DNA of 64,000 nt from Siphonodentalium dalli (taxonomy: Eukaryota; Mollusca; Scaphopoda; Gadilida; Siphonodentaliidae). The stretch spans positions 170,696,664 to 170,760,663 of the forward strand of contig CP136066.1 of NCBI GenBank assembly GCA_032622095.1, given 5' to 3'. The position numbers and the translations under genes are program-made. The notes beneath the pieces are model-generated. The model was not told the DNA's origin, did not search any database, and was given only the letters and a program-made list of their open reading frames with translations. This document shows, piece after piece, positions 34,696 to 46,108 of the stretch. Each line of letters opens with the position of its first letter. The stretch's first letter is position 1.

Positions 34696-35089
34696 GAAGT
34701 CATGGCGGGTTTAGACTTTAATAAACAATTATCACTAGAAGAATTACCAAGACAGTATGAACTACGACACGAACTGAAATAATACAAGAAATGGTAACGC
34801 CATCAAGATCATATTTTTAGCCATATATGCAATATAACAACTTTAATGTGGTGACCGTGAAAAAATATGTATATAGGTAACGCCTATGTGGCTGATTATA
34901 TGTGATATGTTTTTTTCTAATTTCATTTGAAACAGTGGTCTGAGTAGCGCATGAAATAGCATGCAGAATAATATTCGGGCAAAAATTGGCCACGTATGCC
35001 GGGGTGGGTGGGTGTTCGATTTCGCAACTCAACATTTTTTTTATTATGCAAGTCTTTTTGACTGTTTTTGCAATGAGTTTGGCTTAAAC
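34696..35089. other. No gene recognised
   Basis: It holds a short copy of the GAAATGGTAACGCC repeat near 34790. No exon or RNA gene is visible. Confidence 0.4.
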
Positions 35090-35480
35090 ACATTAGGGTA
35101 AGAGTAATAATGTAATTATAACTGCTAAACTGACTGCAGACAGTTATCGTATTGTATTTTGTTGCAAATTATTTTGAAATCCAAGATGGCCACTGGCAGC
35201 CATTTTTTTTTGGCCGAATTACCTCAAAATGACTCGTTCCTATTTACATGTCAATGTTTACATCCATGACAAATAGTATGCATAGAAATTCATATACAGG
35301 TGTTTACAGTGAATTGCCCCCCCGCAAATCTCTGTTTTAGTGTTAAATGGGGGGTTGGGTGTCCAAAAATTGGCGGAAAAAACTGCCGAAAACGGAAAAA
35401 AATTGGGACGCGGGGCCCGGGGGTGGGTGGGTCACAACAATGGTCGAAAGTAAAAAATCAGCATACGCGCCTGAATTTTT
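35090..35480 (-). repeat. Inverted copy of the 28.0-28.5 kb repeat
   Basis: Read on the minus strand this repeats 28040-28460: the C and G runs, the CAGAGATTTG and CACTAAAACAG stretches, ATGTAAATAGGAACGAGTCA and the GCCATCTTGGATTTC segment follow in the same order. The two copies are 7 kb apart and could pair. Confidence 0.72.
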
Positions 35481-35489
35481 TTTCCGGGT

Positions 35490-36235
35490 AAATTAATATA
35501 TCGTCCAATGAGGGTTAATTAAAATATCGTCCCATAAGAGTTAATTAAAACTTGGACCCATGGGGGGGGGGGGGGGGTAATTGAAATATGATCCCATTAA
35601 GGTCAATTAAATAGAGACTAATTAATTGGTTCCGCGAATTATGTTAAATAATTCACGAGAGGCGAGAGATGTCGGTAAGAAACGAGTGCGCGTTAGCACA
35701 AGAGTTTCTTATACAAACGTCTCTCGCCTCGAGTTAATTGTTTAACGTAATTCTCGGAACAAATTGATTCCTCTATTTATTTCACTTCTGCATCAATTTG
35801 GTTCGCCAAATATGATTAAACACCCCGAACTAATGCATGAAAGTCCCGATGTGAAGAAAGATCAACCATCGAAAATTCAGTCTAGATCAGTAAGCCACAT
35901 AACGTCAATGACGTCACAAGAAATGACATACTTCACTAGTGACATTACCATTTTTGATTAACGGCGTTTTAAATGTAAATCGCGCATATAAGTGTAATAA
36001 AATATGGTAACGTTACTTAATTAAAGAATAATTATATGGTCCCATTATGAGGGTTAATTAAAATTAAAATATGGTGTCATAAGTGTTGATTAAACTACGG
36101 TCCCACTGGGTGAAATACAATATAGTCCCATGAAGGTCAATTAAAATATGGTCCAATGAGGACTAATTATAATATGCCCCCTCCCCCATGATGATCAATT
36201 AAAACATGGTCATAAGAAGGGGGGGGGGGTAATAT
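35490..36235. repeat. Array of ~27-35-bp units (GGTTAATTAAAATATGGTCC type), split by a foldback
   Basis: Units containing (G)GTTAATTAAAATATGGTCCCAT recur at 35495-35620 and 36030-36230, about five on each side. Gaps carry long G runs at 35561-35577 and 36219-36228. The array is interrupted at about 35620-36030 by a foldback and other sequence, so the foldback inserted into a pre-existing array or both duplicated together. Confidence 0.72.
35631..35762. mobile_element. Foldback element with ~45-bp arms
   Basis: The left arm (TTCCGCGAATTATGTTAAAT to GAGGCGAGAGATG) pairs with the right arm (ACGTCTCTCGCCTCGAG to GTTTAACGTAATTCTCGGAA). The loop of about 40 nt contains AGAAACGAGTGCGCG. Mismatches are spread along the stem, so it is not recent. 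No coding is present. Confidence 0.7.
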
Positions 36236-37488
36236 CTGAACATTCTTCAATTCATATATAATTCTGAGATATCCTCGGTACACATAAATAAAAATGATGT
36301 TTAGAATTTGGCAACATTGTATGTTAAACAACCAATGTGAAGGGTTGGTGTTGGAACTTTTCTTAATAACATCTCTATCATAGCTCCGATATATTCCGCA
36401 TACAAAGAAATGAAAAATCAATATTTACAAACAGCACGAATGAGTAACGTGGGAATTGGTTAATAATTACCATCCAGTTCATTTAGAATATAACATGCCG
36501 ATATTTGTCGCGTATAACTAAATGAAAAGTTCACTAAACGATATTAAATAACATTATTGGACGGTGAGGTGGAGACTTCCTTCGTGACATCCTTTGGAAA
36601 GGAATATAAAACTGTAATAAAATTGAACAAGGAGTTCAATCCAAAAACAATTAAAAAAAAAAAACAATAATGTTTTTTTTTTAATTTAAAAATAATGTTT
36701 AAATGATCAAAATGTGCGTAAAGGGGCCGCCGCTGAATACAGACTCTGTCTAAGATCAAAATGTGCGCGAAGTCGCACAAATGGGCCACAGGTCGCTGAA
36801 TACAGACAAAAAGGAGCCTGTTTCGGCTATTTTAGTAATAGAAGTTACTCCAGTAGACTAACACAAGCGGTATGGAATAAATTAGACAGACTAAGCAGGA
36901 ACCAGTTATAAATTATGGAATTGTGTGTATCCTGCAGCATGCCCTAGGTTTGCAGATATCATCAATTTATAAAATATTTTTTCCAATTGCAACCGGGTAA
37001 ACATCCTCTATGTATTTATTTTCAAATATGGCAAATATGGCACATCAGTTGAATTGGAACTTAGCAACTGATATGTCATGGATATGTCTACAAAATGTCA
37101 ACAGTGAGTCGAAAGTTAAGATTAAGTTAATCTCACTGTCCTGAGATCAGCTTAAAATGTATTACAGCCAAATAACCAAAACACGTGGTCGGTGTAATAG
37201 CTTGCAGCGGAAAATGGTATACCACTGGATATGCACGGGATATTTAAAATTAGTCTTTGTAAAATTGAATGCATATACCTTATATTATTATTGTATGTGC
37301 ACATGGGTTACTGTATTTGTCCACGGCATCGATGCATTAGAATTTCCATTTAGCAGTATGGAAATTTGACCACCCAGTTAGACCCAGTATACTCGCATTG
37401 CACACTGACCTGGAAACTCCAATCATTGTATGTGGTAACCAAATGCCTATCAGCCAGTATTTGTAAAGAATCTTCACATTTGCGTGTA
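36236..37488. other. No gene; one short direct duplication
   Basis: GATCAAAATGTGCG followed by GCTGAATACAGACT occurs at about 36707-36748 and again at about 36755-36808. The remainder is AT-rich with poly-A and poly-T runs near 36650-36690. No exon is recognised. Confidence 0.4.
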
Positions 37489-38764
37489 TTAACCCTTTGA
37501 GTGCCAGGTCGATTTTTGTATCAACCCATATACCCTGTGCCAATGCATTCTCTTATATATGCGAGTCGACCATAGGTCGCCTCGCATATATAAGAGAATG
37601 CATTGGCCTAACAATTTTTCATCTTTTGTTATTATTTTTTACAATTTTTTATAATTTTAATATTTTTTTCTTATATTCTTTAACAGGTATATTTAGTAGG
37701 TTTAGTGCCAGGGAATCTTATGTTTTTTATGGGCATCAATATTATTACTATGAATACTTGGTGATAGTTTTGAGTTATAACATGCCCCTAAGGTGTTATC
37801 CAGTTTGTTTTTAAATTCGCTATAGCATGCTTAAGGGTGGATACACACATGCATGTAATCTCTGTATGTAAAATACATGTATTTTACATGGCCACGCCAA
37901 TAATTGACAACATTAATCACCTACGCGCGAGCGGTTCGTTGTTAACAGTCCAGACAAGTGAGTAATTATAAGCGAAGTCAAACTGTCTGCTGTCATGACA
38001 TTTAAGGCCAGTCCAAAACATGTCTTCTCTGCGGAAATTGGTCAAGTCTGGGTGATATCTGGCATTTTATTAATACACGAACACGAGATGCGACACGTCT
38101 GGCATATAGAACATGTTCGACCATGATGCTTGTTTGGCGTGGGGTCTCGAAAGCTTCAAATCGGTAAGGGACTTAGTTGAATACATGTATATCGGTCGGA
38201 ATAATCTGGGCAAGAAGGTACAATATAATATGTTTTACTTAAGTAGCTCAGAGTTAGCCACCCCGCCTGGTAGCTTTCGGGATCATAATATAGCCGCAAG
38301 TCGGGGATCACATATAGCCACAAGTCGGAGAAATCCTGATCCACCACTGCTATAAATATCAAAAGAGGACTCGTAATTATTTACATATAGAACGCCCACC
38401 ATATGGGTTATCCCACGAACAATTATTTTAAGTGTTCTGGCGACTCGGTTCAAGATAACGGCTTTTCTACATTCCCACTTAATTGGAACTAGAAATGAGA
38501 GCGGTCAACACGTCGACAATGATTGGGTTGTCAGTGGACACATATTACATTGTCTGTATGATCCATGTAAAACGCCAAATACACGATAATTACAGAGATT
38601 ACATGCATGTGTGTATCCACCCTAAGCATACCCGAACAAAATTCAACCCAAAAAAAAATTGAATCTAAAATTAAAAACCATTTTTTTTTTTTTTTTTTTA
38701 GGGTCGATTTTACACACCGTAAATTAGGGCCGATGAGATCGGCCCGTGGCACTCAAAGGGTCAA
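37489..38764. mobile_element. piggyBac-like element (CCCTTTGAGTGCCA type), split by a nested insertion
   Basis: TTAA (37489-37492) with CCCTTTGAGTGCCA on the left, and TGGCACTCAAAGGG with TCAA (38761-38764, one change from TTAA) on the right, define it. A single 69-bp palindrome lies at 37539-37607. The body matches the truncated copy at 22244-22640. A separate element (37835-38622) sits inside, after GCATGCTTA. A run of about 19 T occurs at 38680-38699. No transposase is recognised, so it is non-autonomous. Confidence 0.84.
37835..38622. mobile_element. Nested element with GGGTGGATACACAC ends and TAA target duplication
   Basis: The left end GGGTGGATACACACATGCAT, continuing GTAATCTCTGTA, is the near-exact complement of the right end TACAGAGATTACATGCATG ... 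GTATCCACCC. TAA lies directly outside both ends (37832-37834 and 38623-38625). Comparison with the sister copy at 22585, which reads GCATGCTTAGACATACC without the insert, shows the empty site. A 3-bp TAA target and GG-starting ends are typical of PIF/Harbinger elements. A frame at 38113-38355 has no recognised domain. The superfamily assignment is an inference from ends and target only. Confidence 0.82.
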
Positions 38765-41700
38765 GAGGGAGACGCACGTTTTGAATAAATCCAGCAAAAA
38801 TTGGCAAGAGATTTTCAACAAAGAATTTATCTGGATCTATCTCACAAAAACATTTTAATTTCACTTATCATCGTCGTCATTGTTTGTTGAGTCTGATCAA
38901 TTATTAAGAGACAACAAAACGAATGGATTTTAATACATTTGAGAGATTGAACATTTTCTTTAATTTTTTTAACCTTGAGGTACCAAGAACTGCTAGAATA
39001 ATTAATAATTTCACACAAAACTCCAATAACCAAAGCATATTGCCTTGGCTCTATGAGAGGAGGCTTCATTTGTATCATAATGTTGAGTTAGATTTTTAAT
39101 TGCATAATATAGCATCATACCCCCATATATTAGAATGAAGCAGTCACACATATTCCAGCCCATTTAAAACAAATGTTGATATGCAGTTTGGTCCACTCAT
39201 GCAGGGAGCAATCAGCATGGATTAGGCCACAGTGTTAAGAGATATGGAGGTCAGCTTCAACTTGGGTATGAACCCATGACCAACAACACACATCAGCCCA
39301 ATTGTTCATTGATCAACCCGCATGGCATAAAAATCCTAAAATATAGACAATTAGTTATGGGTAGTTGCCTTCAATGCATTTCTTAATGAAAATTATCATT
39401 AAATTTAACAAATAAAGAATAATTAAGTCTCCTCTCATGATCTTGAGGTATAATATCATGGAAAAATGAACTGCACTTTTGAAACAAAAATATTTTACAG
39501 AAGTTCTTCGAACCTGAAAACAGTGAAATTTTAGATATTTTACATGTCATAAAAGTAAAGTAAATGAAGTTATAATATAAATTGATATTATATATTGTGT
39601 CACAATAATCGCTTGCACCAAAGATATTCCTAATTGATTTTAAGAAAATCCATTTTTAAATACCAGGACATTTTGACCATTAACATTTTTTGTGTTCAAT
39701 TAAACAGATTCTGAAACAGGTTAAACTGCCATTTGAATTAAATGAGATACTTGTCCAGTTATATGAGTGATCTATGTAGGGTTTTGTGCGGATTTAGACC
39801 AAAATTATTTTAATTTGGGGGGAGAGGTGGGTGTCAACAAATTGCGAATAACATTTTATTTTGCAGGTGGTGGTGAGTCCCCGAAAATAAAAAAACGGCA
39901 TACCTACCGATATTATATAATGTATCTACATTACGTCCCTTAAATTGGACATGATTATTTATAAGATAGTTCAACAATCACAATTGAGAACGCTCTTTTT
40001 AGTTACCGCTTTTTGTGCGATGGAAGCATTGATGCTATTTATAAGAGGCGATCGTTGGAATGTTTGCAAGGCTTACTTAAATTCAAAACATGTTTAATCC
40101 TCCTTATTAAAAAGTCGATATTTTTGTCCCCCGAAAAAAGAGAACTCACCGGCGTCCGTCCCAGATGGTTTCCCGATTGTTTTAAAATCTGGTTTATGGA
40201 TTACTCACGTGAAAATACAGGTCAAGTTCAAATTTGGGTTCGGTGTGCCAATTTATACCGGAGTTATGACCCTTGTCGACTTAGAATTTGCCGACTATTT
40301 TGGTTTCCAGGTGATAACTTCATATACTTGGAATTCACTGATTTGTCTGGTGTTTAATCGAATAAAACTCGGTGTGTTAACAACTAAGACAGTTAGCAGC
40401 ATAGTTTGATTCAATGGTTTTCCCCAGAATCTACTATTTCATTCAGGGGGGGGGTCTGCAAAAAAAATCCGTATATAGGGCCGGGGTGGGTGGGTGGTCC
40501 AGAGGCGGAACAAATGGTGCTTGTAATTTTTTTCCAAATTGGGTTTTTTTCAAACAATTTACAAGTACTGACCATGTAATGTTGTTTGTAAGCATGTTGG
40601 TACCATGCTTGTTGGTATAGGGCTATATAGGCAGCTAAAGTGACTATTTAGCCTCAGATTTAGCAACATTCTGGATTTCACAGGATCCCGGACCACTTCA
40701 CAGTGGACCACCGTATTAACGTTCAGGAAACTTATGATCAACGGAAGAAATATTTAGTAACAAAATTAATATATTACCCAGTTGTATTATCTGAATAAAA
40801 GTAATAAAACAAAAAAACTCTATCACAAATTGGATACTACATGGTGAATACTCAATGATGACTACTAGTAGATATCATTAACCTGATTGTTGCATAACAT
40901 GAAATTGAAAAGGGTATCTCATAAATTTCTAATGTCTGAAATACTGTCTTGTTCTGGCATGTAATCAAATTCACTCCTTCTTGTTATTTCTCATCTTGAA
41001 TGATTGCAAGTTATGTTAATTTGCAACAATTATCCAAATAAAACTGAATTGGTTATGATGAATGACATTACTGTTTACTGCTCAGACAATCCCAAATGAA
41101 GGTGACGCTATTCTCATTGAATTTCCGAACTTCATCTGGGAGCTTTACTGCCCAACAAGACAAAACTAAAATACTAATTGTATACTGTTATCACTTACAA
41201 ATAGATGAACTGAAATAATGTGATGCATTCAGATGCATTGAGAAATGACATTCAATTCTTCATTCTGGTCTATCACCATACCAAACCACATCAAAATTTG
41301 ACAACCGACACTTAACTTATATTGCAAAAACTTTGTATGGACTGAATTTCATAAAGTCGAACAGCGCCCATAACTCTGGTAGGCATTGGTGGTCACAACC
41401 CGTGATATTATGCATATTCGTCCCCCATTTCTGGTCCGTCACCATGCCATAGGGCATCAAATATGACAACTGACACTTGAGTTAAAATTCAAAATGTTTG
41501 TACGGACAGACGGCTCGAGACGTCAACTATATACCCGCCGACTAATATCGGGCAGTATAATAACCATATATCTATGTGTATACATAACCAAAAAACAATT
41601 CCCCTCCCCACCCCATCCCGTTGGATAAGACTAAAGAGTTCTTTGATCATGCACATATAATTGTGGAACCCCTGACCTGTTTACCTACACAATGCTTAAT

Positions 41701-42693
41701 TAATATTGTTGTTAGATACTGAAAACACCAGGAAACACATGGAAATACAGTATATTTTTCATTTTTCTGATCTGTGTTTACCAATTAGTAAGGCAGTTAA
41801 CACAGTTATTGAAGAACGGCTAAAAAAAAACTCGGAAATTTTGATAAAAACATGAGAAACGGGGGGTGGGTCCCCAAATTTTTGGAGGAATATTTTTTTT
41901 TTGCAAAAATGGGGTGGTGGGTCCCTCGATGTTGGAAAAAAAAAATTTGGGCCCTATATGTGCAATTATTTTCCAGACCCCCCCTGTTTCATTTCTAAAA
42001 AAGTCACCAGTTAAATAAAGCCACCTTATTCAGGAGACGTGTGGCCTTTTATCTGTTACTGAAAATGTACACATTTTGGTGTTATGATGTCAAATTGGAC
42101 AGGGCTTCTTTAATATATGGTACTAAGGTGGTCATTAATTCCATCGACATAACGCTGATTAAAACATTGATGTACTTGTATATACCGTAAAAAGGGTTAT
42201 TCGTTAAGTCCTTGGTTAATCCAGCTTCAATTTCAGCTTATTATCATGAACATGGCTAGGGGGTTCCGTTTGGGGTGTCCAACTTAGATGTCAAACTCAA
42301 CCCATCCTTGATGATGTATACGCAACCATTTGGTCTAACAAAACATACTTCACGCTAAAAGCTGGTTGGAAAATCAAACCTATCATTTTCGACTACTTAA
42401 AATTATGACCGTAGTTTTGTTTTGGGGTGGGGGGGACATCCCAATCCCCATGTCGCCATACTCCTGCTTCTAAGACATAACGTTTATGGACGGAATGTAT
42501 GCTCGCGACGATCCATGCGCGAGTTATGCATTTATTTATTGCATGCATGGTTTGTGAGTAATCATGTTCCACACCCAGCTTCAATAGGGAGGTTTAGATT
42601 GAAAACTTCTAACTTTACCCGTCAAGCAATATCAGATTATACCATTCCTCATGATGGGAGATCGTGGCCAGTGATAGAACATTGTATAGTCTG
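38765..42693. other. No gene recognised; 3.9 kb with low-complexity and repeat remnants
   Basis: The stretch 40140-40300 contains a CCGTCCCAGATGG phrase and GTTCAAATTTGGGTTCGGTG, which read like an interspersed repeat remnant. 40440-40520 and 41860-41990 hold G-rich and T-rich phrases (GGGTGGGTGG) like those at 28040 and 35400. AACGCTCTTT occurs near 39988. Open frames such as 40013-40357 show no domain. Confidence 0.4.
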
Positions 42694-42733
42694 TTAACTC
42701 GTTTAGGACGGGAAACGGATATATCCGTTTCCC
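42694..42733. repeat. 24-bp perfect palindrome beside a TTAA
   Basis: TTAA (42694-42697) is followed by CTCGTTTAGGACG and then a perfect palindrome, GGGAAACGGATA mirrored, at 42710-42733. TTAACTCGTT-type starts occur at the ends of some piggyBac-like elements. I could not find a matching right end downstream, so this may be a lone terminus. Confidence 0.4.
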
Positions 42734-43019
42734 ACTTAATACACTTGCTATCAGCGAATGATTTTTTTTATAATATAGGCCGATCATTCAGTGAGGGGTC
42801 CGGGAAGATGTAACCTATTTTTGGCGTCACGTGGGGGTAGCGTGCCGTGATTCGTGACGTCATTGCTCCAAAATGACTGCGCTCAGTAGCCTAAGCCATT
42901 GACGCGTAGACAAGTTTTCGGTTGGCAATCACCATGGCAGGTGAATATTGACCCCCTCAGCGGAAGGAACAAGAAGCGGGGGCAATTTAAGTATATTCAT
43001 GGATCCTATTTCTTTGGAA

Positions 43020-43650
43020 AATAATTAAATTTGATTCAAAATGTCGCATGCATGAATCTCGTATAGCGAAATTAAAGCCCCCTAATGCATAATTTTCCGA
43101 AAATCGGTTGCCATGTCAACCGGTCGCAATTTGGTGGTATCTACCCACAAATTTTGGAAAATTTATAGAATACGAATGATCACCCATATATATATTATTA
43201 GTTGTCACGTGGAGAATTATGTCATGACCAATGGTCTGACCCAGCATTAAGTTAACGCATACATTGCCATAAAATGATATTTTAACGTTAGAAAACGGGG
43301 CTTTGGCGGCCATTTTGAATGGCGCCCTCTGTCGGTGTTGGGTGATTTTCGAGCAAGGCTATTTCCAGATGTTGGCAAAATATTCCTGGATCATTTAACT
43401 TCGGAATGATTTATATTTGAATCAAAATGTCGCAAACATAACGTCATATAGCGAAATTACAGCCCCAAACGCATACATTTCCGAAAATAGGTTGCTATAG
43501 CAACCGATCGCAATTTGGTGGTATCTACCCACAAGTTCTAGAAGATTTATAGAATACCGATGATTACCCATATAGTATGAGTTGTCACACGAAGAATTCG
43601 GCCATGGCAAATGGTCTGACCCAACATTGCATAAAACGCATAAATTGCAA
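43020..43650 (+). repeat. Direct duplication, two ~245-bp units 385 bp apart
   Basis: Unit one (about 43020-43275) and unit two (about 43405-43650) share TTGAATCAAAATGTCGCA, TATAGCGAAATTA, AGCCCC, CCGAAAATCGGTTGC or its variant, CGATCGCAATTTGGTGGTAT, CTACCCACAA, TTTATAGAATAC and AATGGTCTGACCCA. The intervening stretch is unique. Short minus-strand frames are incidental. Confidence 0.78.
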
Positions 43651-43847
43651 TAAAATTATATAAAAGTAAGCATTTCTGCAAACAATCTCGTCTGTGAGTA
43701 ATGTTTTCTCAAAAGAATCACGTCCCAAACGAGATAATAAACTCCGCATAGCACCGAGTGTGAACTGTTAGGCGCGTTACACGTGCATGTGACGTATCAT
43801 TAAAATCTTTAATATGCATCATTCCTCTTCCTACTCCTCATCTTCCT

Positions 43848-43852
<5 letters not shown>

Positions 43853-43909
<57 letters not shown>
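43853..43909. repeat. (CT)n microsatellite, 57 bp
   Basis: An uninterrupted CT dinucleotide run sits in a pyrimidine-rich flank (TCCTCATCTTCCTGCTCG on the left). It is likely to be length-polymorphic. Confidence 0.97.
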
Positions 43910-43912
<3 letters not shown>

Positions 43913-46108
43913 ATTCCTCTCCTCCACCTCAGTTCTTGATAACCCATCCTATACTCTCCACATCTCCCGACATCGACCTATCATACAATTTCAGTTCAAT
44001 CAGCCACTAAATACCAAATCAAATGGCAACGACCAGATACAAGATATTGGTCTTAGTGAGATATTCGTGAGCCGGCATGGTACCAAGATCGTGTATACAT
44101 ATTACCAGTTTAAGAATATTGGGTATCTTTCTGAGTGGGCGCAACGACCAAAAAAGCTTATATCTTACTGTTGTCTCCGTTTCCAACCGATATAACATGC
44201 CTGCAAATCTCCGATAACATACACCAACACTTTTAGGTGAACTACATGTATGAGTCATTATCAATTTTGGCGCATATTTCAGTCTGGTAATAATTGAAAA
44301 AAATATGTTGGCAGAAAACGTAATTTGGTCATCGTTTGAAATAAATAGACCTTATGGGTTATTAAAACACTAAAATGCAGGCTTAATCACCTATGATTTG
44401 TATTTGGTTGGGTTGTCAATGTTGGCTATGCATATATAATGTCTATACTATAACAAACACACTTTGTATGGCTGCAATTATAAAATATTAGAACTACTTC
44501 ATGTTGTAATTCGATCATGTCAAAATGGGTTATCTTACAACTAATAAAACAGATTTTTCCGGTTATATGATGTTAAATCATGTCTTTTCCATGTGTACAA
44601 TCAACTGTTTTTCGAAAATTACATTTTGCCGATACGAAAGAGTTCTTCAAGAGAGAATATTCGTATCATATTGGGTATTGGTTTAATGCCGTGAATCCGA
44701 TATGCCTAAGCCACTGATAATTGAAAAAAACTCCCTTGGAATTGTATGACTTAGCATTTTTAAATTTCAATATTCACCGCGTTACAGTGGGGACATTTGT
44801 GTGACAGTATAGACGGTCATCGTTACATGATATACAATTTTGAGCACCACATGGAGGTTGAAACCCACTAAGCTATACCAATATGTAAAATTTCGAGTAT
44901 AGCGCGACAAAAATAACAATTTCGCAGTCTGACGTGCATAATAAAGGATGTACAATGTTATTTAATAAATTACCGTGTAGTTTAAAATGTCATATGCTAC
45001 AGTAAAGACACGCGTGTTACACGATATACATAACATGTACATTTGGACTTTTCTAGTTCCATTTTGATGAAGGAAGATTTGTTTAATATATTCAGGGTCT
45101 CACTAAATTTTGTTAAAGAGTTGTTGCCATATATAACCATTATCTGACCAAAGAACTTGTCCGTGGGCTCTTAATGTTACACGAAAGACACATTTTTATT
45201 ATTGTTTTATTCAACAAAAACACGATGAAAAGGGATAATCAAAATGCGTTATCCAAAGAAAAAAGGAGGAAAAATATATAACTGGAGTGGTGTATTCGCC
45301 ATAGAATGAAGTTTGTGGCGACTATAGTGCGCTCCGTTGCCCCTCCGTCGTAACTGTACACACATCTGATACACGGAAGTATTTCAAGTGGAGTGTTTAC
45401 TAGAGATGCATATATAAGATATGTGTGAGTTACCATCGAGGGCCAACTACAACTCATCGCATATTAATTGCGTCATGTGAGAGTTTCTTCATCCCTAAGT
45501 AAAAATAGCGAGGTTCAGTTACACGTATGTGTAGATAGAATGAATTGATCTGGTGAATGAAACTCACCTGACTCACATGAGTACGTGCACGGTTATTCGG
45601 TTAACACTAGTTTAGATGTAAGTCTATCCGATGTGTAACATGTAACTAAGAAGTGTAATTAAGAGTATTACCCCACCTTCATTACATAAAGAAGGTTTCA
45701 ACGAGTTATGAACGCCATGTGGCTGTTATGAGCATGTGTGATTTACCCGCAGACATATTTTATTTTGAGTGATGCAAATTTAATCATGTTGTCGTTACAC
45801 TTGCGTTCGTGACAGCAGTCGGTGGCTTTAAATTCCCTTCATCGTGCACCACTATATCAATACTATACACAATACTATACAAATACGTGGGACTGAACCC
45901 ATCTATTAACAAGAAAACAAAAATTGTAATTTAAAATATGTTTAATGGAAACAAATAACTAAACCACACGTGTGGATATTTTCCAACAAATATCATACAT
46001 GTACGTTACGATATATGTATAATATACCGCTGACATTTCCAACTCATTAGCATACTGCAAACCACCGAATATATACGGGGAAATTACATACTCAGCCAAT
46101 AGCCTTTC
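43910..46108. other. No gene recognised; rich in GTTAC or GTAAC motifs
   Basis: Phrases such as CGTTACATGATATAC, GTGTTACACGATATAC, GTTACACGAAAG and TCGTTACACTTGCG recur through this stretch and resume at 48880-50490, on the other side of the repetitive-protein locus. No exon is recognised apart from that locus. Confidence 0.45.
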
